Shown here: positions 17,635 through 25,691 of the stretch, piece after piece
Numbering within the stretch: the first letter of the stretch is position 1
Layout: each line of letters opens with the position of its first letter
Source: Mesorhizobium sp. LNHC252B00
GTDB taxonomy: Bacteria; Pseudomonadota; Alphaproteobacteria; Rhizobiales; Rhizobiaceae
Length of the DNA: 54,160 nucleotides
Assembly (NCBI RefSeq): GCF_000502955.1
Contig: NZ_AYWO01000004.1
Location: forward strand, 199,475 to 253,634
Direction of reading: 5' to 3'
The notes under the pieces: model-generated
What the model was told of the DNA's origin: nothing
The model's database searches: none
The model's input: only the letters and a program-made list of their open reading frames with translations
Made by a program: the position numbers and the translations under genes

Positions 17635-18426
17635 CTATTGCTTCGAAACCAGCGCCAGCGCGCGGATCGGGCTGCCGGTGCCGTGTTCGATCTTGAGCGG
17701 TGCGGCGATCAGGATGGCGCCCTTCGGCGGCAGCTGGTCGAGGTTGCAAAGGCTGGCGAGGCCGTAACGGTTGGCCTTGTGCATCAGCGTGTGCGCCGGG
17801 AATGGCGGCTCCATTCCCCCTGCCTTGCCGGCATCGGTGCCGATCGTCTCTGAGCCCCAGCCCTTGATGTTCTTGCTGATCAGGAACTGGATGGCTTCGG
17901 CTGTCGGGCCAGGCGTATGCGGGCCGGTCTCGTTGGCGTTGAGGAACTCGGCTTCCGAGCCGTTGCGCTTGTACCAGTCGGTGCGCATCACCACCCATTC
18001 GCCGGCATTGATGGCGCCATGCCTGGCTTCCCAGGCCTTGATGTGGTCGACGGTGAGCAGGAAATCAGGGTCGGCGGCGGCTTCCTTCGAACAGTCGATG
18101 ACATTGACCGGGCCGACGAAATTCTGCGCCGGGATGGTGTCGGTGGCGCCGTCGGCATAGTCCTTGCCGGAAATCCAGTGCTGCGGCGCATCGAAATGCG
18201 TGCCCGAATGCTCGCCGAGCTTCAGCCAGTTCCAGGCCCACCACGGGCCTTTCTTGTCATAGCGGGAGATCGAGTGGATCTCGATCTTGGGTGTGTCGAC
18301 GGCGAGTTCCGGCGGCAGCTTGATCAGCGGCGTGTCGGGTCCGAGCGGCGCCGTCAGGTCGACCACCTTGATGGCGCCTGAAAGAAGCTGGCCGGCGACT
18401 TCGCCGAGGAGTTTTTGGGTGTCCAT
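17635..18426 (-). CDS. Cyclase-family metal-dependent hydrolase (KynB/isatin hydrolase-like)
   Basis: A 263-residue protein of the cyclase superfamily, which includes kynurenine formamidase KynB and isatin hydrolase. The family's metal-binding motif is plain near residue 75: HSGTHFDAPQHW. A second conserved acidic/Thr segment is VVMRTDWYKRN, followed by TPGPTAEAIQFL. Such enzymes use Mn or Zn to hydrolyse amide or lactam bonds. It is the first gene of the leftward operon with the FAD oxidoreductase, MarR and iorAB. ATG 18426 has GAGGGA about 10 bases upstream; in-frame ATGs further up are less well placed. Choosing between isatin-type and formylkynurenine-type substrate needs assay. Confidence 0.78.
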   Translation of the reverse strand: MDTQKLLGEVAGQLLSGAIKVVDLTAPLGPDTPLIKLPPELAVDTPKIEIHSISRYDKKGPWWAWNWLKLGEHSGTHFDAPQHWISGKDYADGATDTIPAQNFVGPVNVIDCSKEAAADPDFLLTVDHIKAWEARHGAINAGEWVVMRTDWYKRNGSEAEFLNANETGPHTPGPTAEAIQFLISKNIKGWGSETIGTDAGKAGGMEPPFPAHTLMHKANRYGLASLCNLDQLPPKGAILIAAPLKIEHGTGSPIRALALVSKQ

Positions 18427-18514
18427 GGTCTCTGTTCCCTCTTTCATGTGATGATCAAGGCTCGTCTCGGCCCTTAATATCCTACTAGACGAAAACATAT
18501 GCATCTGCAATTAT

Positions 18515-18528
18515 CTTTAAGCATAAAG
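18515..18528. promoter_or_regulatory. Candidate MarR-type operator, site 1
   Basis: CTTTAAGCATAAAG is an inverted repeat matching at six of seven pairs. It lies in the 118-bp divergent region between the cyclase gene (start 18426, leftward) and the FAD oxidoreductase gene (start 18545, rightward), 17 bases from the latter. Closely similar sequences occur at 25625, 33931 and 34068, each in front of a transcription unit. Confidence 0.55.
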
Positions 18529-18544
18529 GAAATGGGACCGGGGC

Positions 18545-20119
18545 GTGAGCGAATTTGACGCCATCTTTGTCGGGGCCGGCCACAACACTCTGGCATGCGC
18601 CGCGCATCTGGCGCTCAAAGGCTGGAAAACCGGGATTTTCGAGCGCAGTGCAACAATCGGCGGCGCCGTCCAGACCCGCGAATTCACCCTTCCCGGCTTC
18701 CGCCACGACTTCGGCGCAATGAACCTGAGCCTGTTTGCCGGCTCGGCCTTTCACCGGAAATATGCAAATGAATTGAAAGTACAGGGGCTCGAGTTCGCCC
18801 CGGTCGCCGATTGTTTCGCCAGTGCCTTTCCGGACGGTCGCTGGTTCGGCGTCAGCAACGATCTGGAAAAGACCACCGCGCGCATGGCCGCCTTCTCCGC
18901 CACTGACGCCGCAACATGGCGCAGACTGGTTGCCGCGTTTCCGTCGGAGGCCGAGCATCTGTTCCGGCTGCTGGGCTCGCCGATGAGCGCCCGCGCGCTG
19001 GCGGGTACCGCGTGGAACCTGTGGCGCAAGAAGGGCATGTCCGGGGCGCTCGATACCGGGCGCCTGCTGCTGTCCTCACCGCGCGCCTGGCTGGAGGCGA
19101 CCTTCGAATCGCCTCATATCAGGGCAACGCTCGCCACCTGGGGCATGCATCTCGACTTTGCTCCCGACATCGCCGGCGGTGCCGTGTTCCCCTATCTGGA
19201 ATCGATGGCCAACCAGAGCTTTGGCATGGTGCTGGGCAAGGGCGGCGCCGACACCATCATCCGGGCATTGTCGGGCATCGTCACATCAGCCGGCGGCAAG
19301 ATCGTGACTGGCGCCGAAGTGGCCGAGATCACGGTTTCCGCCGGCAGGGCGACCGGTGTGAGGCTCGCTTCCGGTGAGACTCACACCGCCACCAAGGCTG
19401 TGATCGCCGGCGTCGCGCCGAAGGCGCTGACTGGCAAGCTGTTGCCCAATGGTTCGGGCGACACTGGTTTCGACACGGCGATGCAGAAATTCCGCCATGC
19501 GCCGGGTACAATGATGATCCATCTGGCGCTGGACAATTTGCCGGACTGGCGCGCCGGACCCGAGCTTCGGCAATTCGCCTATGTGCATCTGTCACCGTCG
19601 CTCGACGCCATGTCGCGCACCTATCAACAGGCGATGGCGGGCATGTTGCCGGACGAGCCGGTGCTGGTTGTCGGCCAGCCGACCGCGATCGATCCGTCGC
19701 GGGCGCCTGAGGGCAAACATGTGCTGTGGGTGCAGGTGCGCATGCTGCCCGCCGAAATCACAGGCGATGCGGCCGGCAAGATCACGCCGGCGCATTGGGA
19801 CCAGGTCAAGGAGGTCTACGCCGAGCGCGTCCTCGACATGATCGAGACCTACGCGCCTGGCTTGCGAAACAAGATCCTCGGCCGCGCCGCCTTCTCGCCC
19901 ATCGATCTCGAGCGTGAAAACCCGAACCTCGTCGGCGGCGACCAGGTTTGCGGCAGCCATCATCTGGCGCAGAATTTCCTGTTTCGCCCAGCGCGCGGTT
20001 ACGCCGGCTGGAACACGCCGATCGGCAATCTGCATCTCACCGGTGCCGCGACATGGCCCGGTGCCGGCACCGGTGCGGCCTCGGGCTACATGCTCGCGCA
20101 ACAGCTTGGCGGGAGGTAG
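18545..20119 (+). CDS. FAD-dependent oxidoreductase, phytoene-desaturase (CrtI)-like
   Basis: A 524-residue flavoprotein starting with GTG. The N-terminal FAD motif is AIFVGAGHNTLACAAHLALKG, followed by GIFERSATIGGAVQT; the C-terminal one is LHLTGAATWPGAGTGAASGY. It is a paralogue of the protein at 15758-17329 and begins the rightward arm of the divergent cluster. No good Shine-Dalgarno sits at the ideal distance; AAAGGA is about 12 bases upstream. Expression is probably controlled by the inverted repeat at 18515. The reaction is unknown. The two paralogues may catalyse successive oxidations or act as a heteromer. Confidence 0.8.
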   Translation: MSEFDAIFVGAGHNTLACAAHLALKGWKTGIFERSATIGGAVQTREFTLPGFRHDFGAMNLSLFAGSAFHRKYANELKVQGLEFAPVADCFASAFPDGRWFGVSNDLEKTTARMAAFSATDAATWRRLVAAFPSEAEHLFRLLGSPMSARALAGTAWNLWRKKGMSGALDTGRLLLSSPRAWLEATFESPHIRATLATWGMHLDFAPDIAGGAVFPYLESMANQSFGMVLGKGGADTIIRALSGIVTSAGGKIVTGAEVAEITVSAGRATGVRLASGETHTATKAVIAGVAPKALTGKLLPNGSGDTGFDTAMQKFRHAPGTMMIHLALDNLPDWRAGPELRQFAYVHLSPSLDAMSRTYQQAMAGMLPDEPVLVVGQPTAIDPSRAPEGKHVLWVQVRMLPAEITGDAAGKITPAHWDQVKEVYAERVLDMIETYAPGLRNKILGRAAFSPIDLERENPNLVGGDQVCGSHHLAQNFLFRPARGYAGWNTPIGNLHLTGAATWPGAGTGAASGYMLAQQLGGR

Positions 20120-20232
20120 GAGCGCCGATCGATAGAGGCCACGAGAGGCAAGGCGCCGCTGCCCACGAAGACTGAACCAATGAACTGACATTGCCGCGCG
20201 ACGAAAACAGAAAACCAACAAGGGGAACGACC

Positions 20233-21759
20233 ATGACAATCAACAGACGCGAATTGCTGGGATACAGTGCCGCGGCACTCGGGGTCGCCGCCGTCGGCCT
20301 GCCGCAGATCGCCAAGGCGGCCGGTGAACTGACCATCGCCTATAACGTCAACCTGCCATCCTGGGATCCGACCACCGGCCCCTCGGCCGTCAACCCGACG
20401 ATCCAGGGGCTCTACCAGTCGGTGTTCGACCAATTCATCCCGCAGAAGCCAGACCTGTCCTTCGCGCCGGGACTGCTCACCGAATGGGGCTGGAACGACG
20501 ACCGCACCAAGATCATGATGACGGTGCGAGAAGGCGTGAAATGGCATGACGGCTCGCCCTTCACGCCCGAGGATGTCGTCTGGTCACTGCAGCGCGCGGG
20601 CGACGAAAAGACCGGCAACCCGATCCAGTTCGTGTGGAAGAACGTCAACAATTTCAAGATCGACGGCAACAAGATCACCGGCGACGTGGTGCAGTTCGAC
20701 CCTGTATATTTCAAATGGATGTCGTTCCTGACCGGCTACATCATGCCGAAGGCCTATTACGAGAAGGTGGGCGCCGAAGGTTTCGAGAAGGCGCCGATCG
20801 GCACCGGCCCCTACATGGTCGAAAAATTCGAGCGCAACGCCTTCCTGCGGCTGAAGGCCAACCCGAACTATTGGGGCGGCAAGCCGGCCTTCGAGAATGT
20901 GACGATCAAGTTCGTCACTGACGCGGCGAGCCGCGTCGCCGAGATCGAGTCCGGTTCCTCGCAGGTGACGCTTGAAATTCCCTACGAGGAATATGACCGC
21001 CTGATCGCCAAGGACGGGCTGGCCGGCTCGTGCAAAAACGTCTCCGACATCGGCATGATCTTCTTCAACGACATCGATGCGATGCTGGACAAGAACGTGC
21101 GCCAGGCGGCCGTCATGTCGATCGACAAGAAGCTGTTGGTCGACCGCCTGCTGCGCGGCTACGGCCAGCCGATCGACACGCTGGAGACGCCGGAATACAC
21201 GGCCTACGATGCGTCGATCAAGGTCGAGCACAATCCGGCGAAGGCCAAGGAGCTGCTCGCCGCCTCCGGCTATTCACCGGAAAAGCCGGTCAAGTTCACC
21301 ATCCAGACGACCAAGGGCTTCAAGCCCAAGGACTATGAGATGATCCAGGCGATCGTCGGCATGTGGCGCAAGGTCGGCATCGAGGCGTCGATCGAGGTCT
21401 ACGAGATCGCCAAGCACTACGAGTTGCGCGCCGCAGACAAGCTGGCACCGGCCGCCTTCTACAATTGGGGCAACGCCATCGGCGATCCAACCACCTCGAC
21501 CGGCTTTGCCATGTATGGCCCGAGCCCGCATTCGGTATGGGACAGCCAGGACCTGATCGACATGATCAACCCGCTGTGGGGCGAGAAGGACGAGGCCAAG
21601 CGCATCGCCGGCTGGAAGGCAGTCGACAAATACATCGCTGAGCAGGCCTATGTGCTGCCGCTGATGCAGTATGCGCAGCCGATCGTGCATGCCAAGGGCG
21701 TCAACGTGGTCCAGCATGTGTCCGGCGCGCTGCTGCCGGCCTTGATGACCCCGGCCTGA
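20233..21759 (+). CDS. Peptide/nickel-type ABC transporter substrate-binding protein
   Basis: A 508-residue family-5 (DppA/OppA-type) binding protein. The N-terminus has a twin-arginine-like signal: MTINRRELLGYSAAALGVAA, cleaved near AKA-AGEL. The mature part holds the family segment (DGSPFTPEDVVWSLQRA; later GTGPYMVEKFERNAFLRLKANPNYWGG). Start 20233 follows AAGGGGA; an earlier in-frame ATG at 20191 would bury the signal peptide. It sits 113 bp behind the FAD oxidoreductase and heads a complete importer (two permeases, two ATPases). Its place inside the aromatic cluster suggests it takes up the pathway substrate or a conjugate of it. Confidence 0.87.
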   Translation: MTINRRELLGYSAAALGVAAVGLPQIAKAAGELTIAYNVNLPSWDPTTGPSAVNPTIQGLYQSVFDQFIPQKPDLSFAPGLLTEWGWNDDRTKIMMTVREGVKWHDGSPFTPEDVVWSLQRAGDEKTGNPIQFVWKNVNNFKIDGNKITGDVVQFDPVYFKWMSFLTGYIMPKAYYEKVGAEGFEKAPIGTGPYMVEKFERNAFLRLKANPNYWGGKPAFENVTIKFVTDAASRVAEIESGSSQVTLEIPYEEYDRLIAKDGLAGSCKNVSDIGMIFFNDIDAMLDKNVRQAAVMSIDKKLLVDRLLRGYGQPIDTLETPEYTAYDASIKVEHNPAKAKELLAASGYSPEKPVKFTIQTTKGFKPKDYEMIQAIVGMWRKVGIEASIEVYEIAKHYELRAADKLAPAAFYNWGNAIGDPTTSTGFAMYGPSPHSVWDSQDLIDMINPLWGEKDEAKRIAGWKAVDKYIAEQAYVLPLMQYAQPIVHAKGVNVVQHVSGALLPALMTPA

Positions 21760-21810
21760 TATCGGCGAAGAGACGCTGCCGCGATACGGCGTGTCTTTTC
21801 CAACTGCGCA

Positions 21811-21932
21811 GGCCCCCTCATCCGGCCCTTCGGGCCACCTTCTCCCCGCTGGGGAGAAGAGACTGGCTCAGCCATCTGCGACCTCTTCTCCCCTCGGGGA
21901 GAAGGTGGCCGCGAAGCGGCCGGATGAGGGGG
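21811..21932. repeat. Intergenic inverted repeat (family B)
   Basis: Inverted arms at 21811-21860 (from GCCCCCTCATCCGGCCCTTC) and 21882-21932 (ending GGCCGGATGAGGGGGC) are separated by about 20 bases. The arms contain nested hairpins (CTTCTCCCCGCTGGGGAGAAG). The element lies between the binding-protein stop and the first permease start. In RNA it would fold into a long structure that could protect the binding-protein message or lower expression of the downstream genes. Confidence 0.85.
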
Positions 21933-21976
21933 CTGTTCGTTCATCAGTCACTGAAACGCATTAGGCCTATGCCAGA

Positions 21977-22984
21977 ATGCTCCTGCAAAGATTCCTGATC
22001 CGTCTCCTGACGATGCTGATCACGCTGTTCGGCGTGGCCGTCGTCGTCTTCATCGTGATCCGCGTAGCGCCCGGCGATCCGATCGCCATGATGGTGCCGC
22101 CCGGCGCGACAGATGCAGACATTGCCCGGCTGCGCGCGCTCTACGGCCTCGACAAGACCATCGTGCAGCAGTTCTTCATCTGGCTGTCCGGCGTCGTCAG
22201 GGGCGACTTCGGCACTTCGATTTCGCTGCGGCAAGACGTGCTCGGCCTCGTCTTCAACCGGCTGCCGGCGACGCTGGAGCTCGCCATCGTTGCGCTCCTT
22301 ATGGCGGTGGCACTCGGCGGCACGACGGCGATCCTCGGCGCACGCGAGCGCGGCACCGCGGTGGAAGCCGGCATCGACATCGCCAGCGGCGCGGCGCTCT
22401 CCATTCCTGACTTCCTGTGGGGCCTGGTGCTGATCCTGCTGTTCGGCGTGCTGGTGCCGATCTTCGACATTTCCGGCCGGGTGTCGCCGCAGCTCGACCT
22501 GCCCTTCGTCACCCAGTTCTATCTGTTCGAGAGTATCCTGCGGCTGCGCTTCGACCTCACCTGGGATCTCCTGAAGCACATGCTCATGCCGGCCGTGGCT
22601 TTGGCGCTGCCGCTCGCCGCAATCATCTCGCAGCTGTTGAAACAGTCGCTGAAGGAAGTGCTCGACCTCGACTATGTCGTGCTGGCGCGGGTGAAAGGGT
22701 TTTCGGAAACGCAGGTCATCCTGCGCGAGGCGCTGAAGAACGCCGCTTTGCCGACGCTGACGCTGGTCGGCGTGCAGTTCACTTTCCTCATCGGCGGCAC
22801 GGTCATCGTCGAGCGGCTGTTCTCCTATGAAGGCCTCGGCAACATGGCGATCGATGCGGTCATCAACCGCGACCTGCCGCTGATCCAGGGCATCGTGCTG
22901 GTCTTCGCGTTGCTGTTCGTGCTGATCAACCTTGCCGTCGACATGATGTACGCCCTGCTCAACCCGAGGCTGCGCCATGGATGA
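21977..22984 (+). CDS. ABC transporter permease, DppB-like
   Basis: A 335-residue inner-membrane permease of the dipeptide family. The first helix is at about residues 9-30, followed by a periplasmic loop (APGDPIAMMVPPG...GDFGTSIS). The remaining five helices follow, with the EAA loop near residue 235 (LDLDYVVLARVKGFSE) and the usual C-terminal NLAVDMMYALLNPRLRHG. It is separated from the binding-protein gene by the family B repeat. Its last 8 bases overlap the next permease gene. Confidence 0.9.
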   Translation: MLLQRFLIRLLTMLITLFGVAVVVFIVIRVAPGDPIAMMVPPGATDADIARLRALYGLDKTIVQQFFIWLSGVVRGDFGTSISLRQDVLGLVFNRLPATLELAIVALLMAVALGGTTAILGARERGTAVEAGIDIASGAALSIPDFLWGLVLILLFGVLVPIFDISGRVSPQLDLPFVTQFYLFESILRLRFDLTWDLLKHMLMPAVALALPLAAIISQLLKQSLKEVLDLDYVVLARVKGFSETQVILREALKNAALPTLTLVGVQFTFLIGGTVIVERLFSYEGLGNMAIDAVINRDLPLIQGIVLVFALLFVLINLAVDMMYALLNPRLRHG

Positions 22985-23825
22985 GGGCCGTGCTCGAAGG
23001 CGTGGTGTGTCGCCGCGCTTGTGGCTTGCCGGCGGCTGGCTGCTGCTGGCGCTGCTGGCGGCGATTTTCGCGCCGCTGGTGGCGCCGCAAGATCCGCTGG
23101 CGCAGGATTTGATGCTGGAACGGCTGCCGCCGTTCTGGATCAGCGGTGCGGAACCCGGCTATTGGCTGGGCACCGACAGCCTCGGCCGCGATCTGTTGTC
23201 CAGGCTGATCTTCGGAGGCCGCATCGCTTTCATCGTCGCCTTCGCCGCCGCCATCGCCGCGTGTCTGGTCGGCTCGATGCTCGGTCTGGTCGCCGGCTAT
23301 TTCGGCGGCTGGGCCGACCTCGTCATCTCGCGCATCGTCGACGTCTGGATGGCGTTTCCGCCGGTGCTGTTTGCCATCCTTCTGGTGGCCGTGCTCGGCA
23401 CCGGCTTGAGCTCCGTCATCCTCGCCATCGCCATCATCGACTGGACGCGCTTTTGCCGGGTGATCCGCGCCGAGACGATGGGCCAGTCGCGCATGGATTA
23501 TGTCGAGAATGCCCGTATCGCCGGCCATGGCCGCATCGGCATCATGCTGCGCGAAGTGCTGCCCAATGTGGTGCCGTCGATCGTGGCGCTGCTGTCGCTG
23601 GAAATGGGCATCGCCGTCATCGTCGAGGCGATCCTGTCCTTCGTCAATCTGTCGATCTCGACCGACGATCCGACCTGGGGCGGCATCATCGCCGAGGGCC
23701 GGTTGTCGATCCACCAGGCCTGGTGGGTGCTGGTGTTCCCGCTGATCACGCTGATCCTGACCGTGCTGTCGTTCAGCCAGTTCGGCGAGGCGCTGAAGAC
23801 GCGCTTCGACCCGGTGCTGCGATGA
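22977..23825 (+). CDS. ABC transporter permease, DppC-like
   Basis: A 282-residue inner-membrane permease. Its short N-terminal cytoplasmic stretch is Arg-rich. The first helix is at about residues 14-33, followed by LGTDSLGRDLLSRLIFGGRIAF, characteristic of DppC proteins. The EAA loop is ETMGQSRMDYVENARIAGHGR. It overlaps the preceding permease by 8 bases and the following ATPase gene by four (ATGA), so the importer genes are tightly coupled. Confidence 0.9.
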   Translation: MDEGRARRRGVSPRLWLAGGWLLLALLAAIFAPLVAPQDPLAQDLMLERLPPFWISGAEPGYWLGTDSLGRDLLSRLIFGGRIAFIVAFAAAIAACLVGSMLGLVAGYFGGWADLVISRIVDVWMAFPPVLFAILLVAVLGTGLSSVILAIAIIDWTRFCRVIRAETMGQSRMDYVENARIAGHGRIGIMLREVLPNVVPSIVALLSLEMGIAVIVEAILSFVNLSISTDDPTWGGIIAEGRLSIHQAWWVLVFPLITLILTVLSFSQFGEALKTRFDPVLR

Positions 23826-24700
23826 GCGCCTGTCTCGAAATCAGGAATCTAAGCGCCGTGCTGCCCAACGGCCAGCGCGTGCTGCGCTCGGTGTCGCTTG
23901 CCGTGCAGCCCGGCGAAGTCCGCGCGCTGGTCGGCGAGAGCGGTGCCGGCAAGACGATGATCGGCAAGGCAGTGCTAGGCGTGCTGCCGCCGAGCGTGCG
24001 CATCGTCGAAGGCGATATGCTGCTTGAGGGCGAGGACCTCGGCCGGCTTCAGCCCAAGGCACGGCGCACGCTGATCGGTGCCCGCACGGCGCTGATCCCC
24101 CAAGATCCGCTGACCGCGCTCAACCCGTCACGTCGCATCGGTTCGCAGATGACGGACCGGCTGGTGCGCATCCTCGGCTGGGGTGGCGATAAGGCTGATC
24201 GGCGCATTCGCCAGTTGCTGGACGAGGTGCAGATCCGCGACCCCGACCGTGTGCTGAAAAGCTATCCGCACGAGCTTTCCGGCGGCATGCGCCAGCGCGT
24301 GCTGATCGCCGCGGCCTTCGCCGCCGAACCAAGGCTGATCGTCGCCGACGAGCCGACGACGGCGCTCGACGTCACCGTGCAGAAGCAGATCCTGCGGCTG
24401 ATCGCGCAATTGCAGCGCGAGCATGGCACGGCAATCCTGTTCGTCACCCACGATCTCGGCGTCGTCGCCAAGATCAGCCAGAAGGTGTCGGTGCTCTATG
24501 CCGGCAAGGTGGTCGAAGAGGCCGAGACGGCTGCTCTCTTCGCCGCGCCGCAGCACCCCTACACACGGGCGCTGATGGCGGCCACGCCGCGCTACACCGA
24601 CCCATACGCTTCGCTGAAGCCCGTGGACGAGGCGGTGCTGGCCGGGCTTGCCGCCGAGATTGCGGCCGCCGACCAGGCCTGGAGGCGCCCGCATGGCTGA
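23822..24700 (+). CDS. ABC transporter ATP-binding protein, DppD-like
   Basis: A 292-residue ATPase. Walker A is GESGAGKT, the signature is LSGGMRQR and Walker B is LIVADEP, followed by the peptide-importer C-terminal region (APQHPYTRALMAATP). The open frame extends about 800 bases upstream inside the permease gene, but homology begins at MSACLEIRNLS, whose ATG at 23822 overlaps the permease stop. Confidence 0.9.
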   Translation: MSACLEIRNLSAVLPNGQRVLRSVSLAVQPGEVRALVGESGAGKTMIGKAVLGVLPPSVRIVEGDMLLEGEDLGRLQPKARRTLIGARTALIPQDPLTALNPSRRIGSQMTDRLVRILGWGGDKADRRIRQLLDEVQIRDPDRVLKSYPHELSGGMRQRVLIAAAFAAEPRLIVADEPTTALDVTVQKQILRLIAQLQREHGTAILFVTHDLGVVAKISQKVSVLYAGKVVEEAETAALFAAPQHPYTRALMAATPRYTDPYASLKPVDEAVLAGLAAEIAAADQAWRRPHG

Positions 24701-25529
24701 GCCGCTGTTTTCCGTACGTGGGCTGAAGGTGGTCCTACCCGACATGACGCGCAAGCCGCTGTTTGGCCGCGCGCCGCTGGCCGAGATCCTGAAAAGGCTG
24801 GATTTCGACCTGCCCAAGGGGTCGGTGACTGGGATCGTCGGCGAATCCGGGTCGGGGAAATCGACGCTCGGCCGCGCCCTGGTGCGCCTCCTGGAACCGA
24901 GCGCCGGCAGCATCAGTTTCGAGGGCCGCGACATCACCCATCTGCCTGAGGCGGAACTCAGGCCGCTGCGCCGTGACCTGCAGATGATCTTCCAGGATCC
25001 GATGTCGTCGCTCAACCCGCGCCGCACGATCGCCAGCATCATCGCAGCACCGCTGAAGCAGAACGGCCTCGGCGACAATCTGAAGGCGCGCATCGCCGAG
25101 GCGTTGCAGCGCGTCGGCCTGCCGCAAAGCTTTGCCAGCCGCTACCGCCACGAACTGTCGGGCGGCCAGCGCCAGCGTGTCGGCATTGCCCGCGCCCTGG
25201 CGCTGTCGCCGAAATTCGTGCTGGCCGACGAGATCGTCTCCGGCCTCGACGTGTCGACGCAGGCGCAGATCCTGACCCTGCTGGAGAAGCTTGCGGCCGA
25301 GATGGGCCTGACCGTCGCCTTCATCAGCCACGATTTGTCTGTCATTCGGCGGCTGTGCCGGCAAGTGATCGTCATGCGCGAAGGCGTGATCGTCGAAGCC
25401 AGTGCCACCGACGCCTTGTTCGACAATCCTCGGCAGGCCTACACGCGCGATCTCATCGCAGCCATTCCGCTGCCGGAAATCGACCCGGGTTGGCTGGACA
25501 TCCCTGCCGCCGCCAAGGCCCCGACATGA
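24693..25529 (+). CDS. ABC transporter ATP-binding protein, DppF-like
   Basis: A 278-residue ATPase, partner of the preceding one. Walker A is GESGSGKS and the signature is LSGGQRQR. Walker B reads FVLADEIVSGLD, with Ile in place of the usual Pro after the catalytic Glu; the catalytic residue itself is kept. The ATG at 24693 overlaps the previous stop by 8 bases and is preceded by GGAGG. It completes the importer that starts at 20233. Confidence 0.9.
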   Translation: MAEPLFSVRGLKVVLPDMTRKPLFGRAPLAEILKRLDFDLPKGSVTGIVGESGSGKSTLGRALVRLLEPSAGSISFEGRDITHLPEAELRPLRRDLQMIFQDPMSSLNPRRTIASIIAAPLKQNGLGDNLKARIAEALQRVGLPQSFASRYRHELSGGQRQRVGIARALALSPKFVLADEIVSGLDVSTQAQILTLLEKLAAEMGLTVAFISHDLSVIRRLCRQVIVMREGVIVEASATDALFDNPRQAYTRDLIAAIPLPEIDPGWLDIPAAAKAPT

Positions 25530-25624
25530 ATGCACACGCACGCCGAAAAGCGAGCCTCGGACATGCGACCGCCGGCCAGACCATCTTCTACATCCAGACG
25601 GCTGGAATTCGTTTTGATATGAAA

Positions 25625-25638
25625 CTTTAAGCTTGAAA
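25625..25638. promoter_or_regulatory. Candidate MarR-type operator, site 2
   Basis: CTTTAAGCTTGAAA, an imperfect inverted repeat about the central GC, lies 54 bases upstream of the fused monooxygenase gene in a 162-bp gap that is noticeably A/T-rich just there. It matches the sites at 18515, 33931 and 34068 in the core TTYAAGCWTRAA. Confidence 0.5.
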
Positions 25639-25691
25639 TAATTTGCCGCCGGCGCGATACTAAACCAGCAAGCGAAGAGGAGATCGCAGAC

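Noticed and set aside
15758..20119. Carotenoid biosynthesis genes
   Set aside because: The two FAD proteins have the phytoene-desaturase fold, but no phytoene synthase or cyclase of that pathway is nearby; the neighbours belong to 2-oxoacid and CoA-thioester metabolism.
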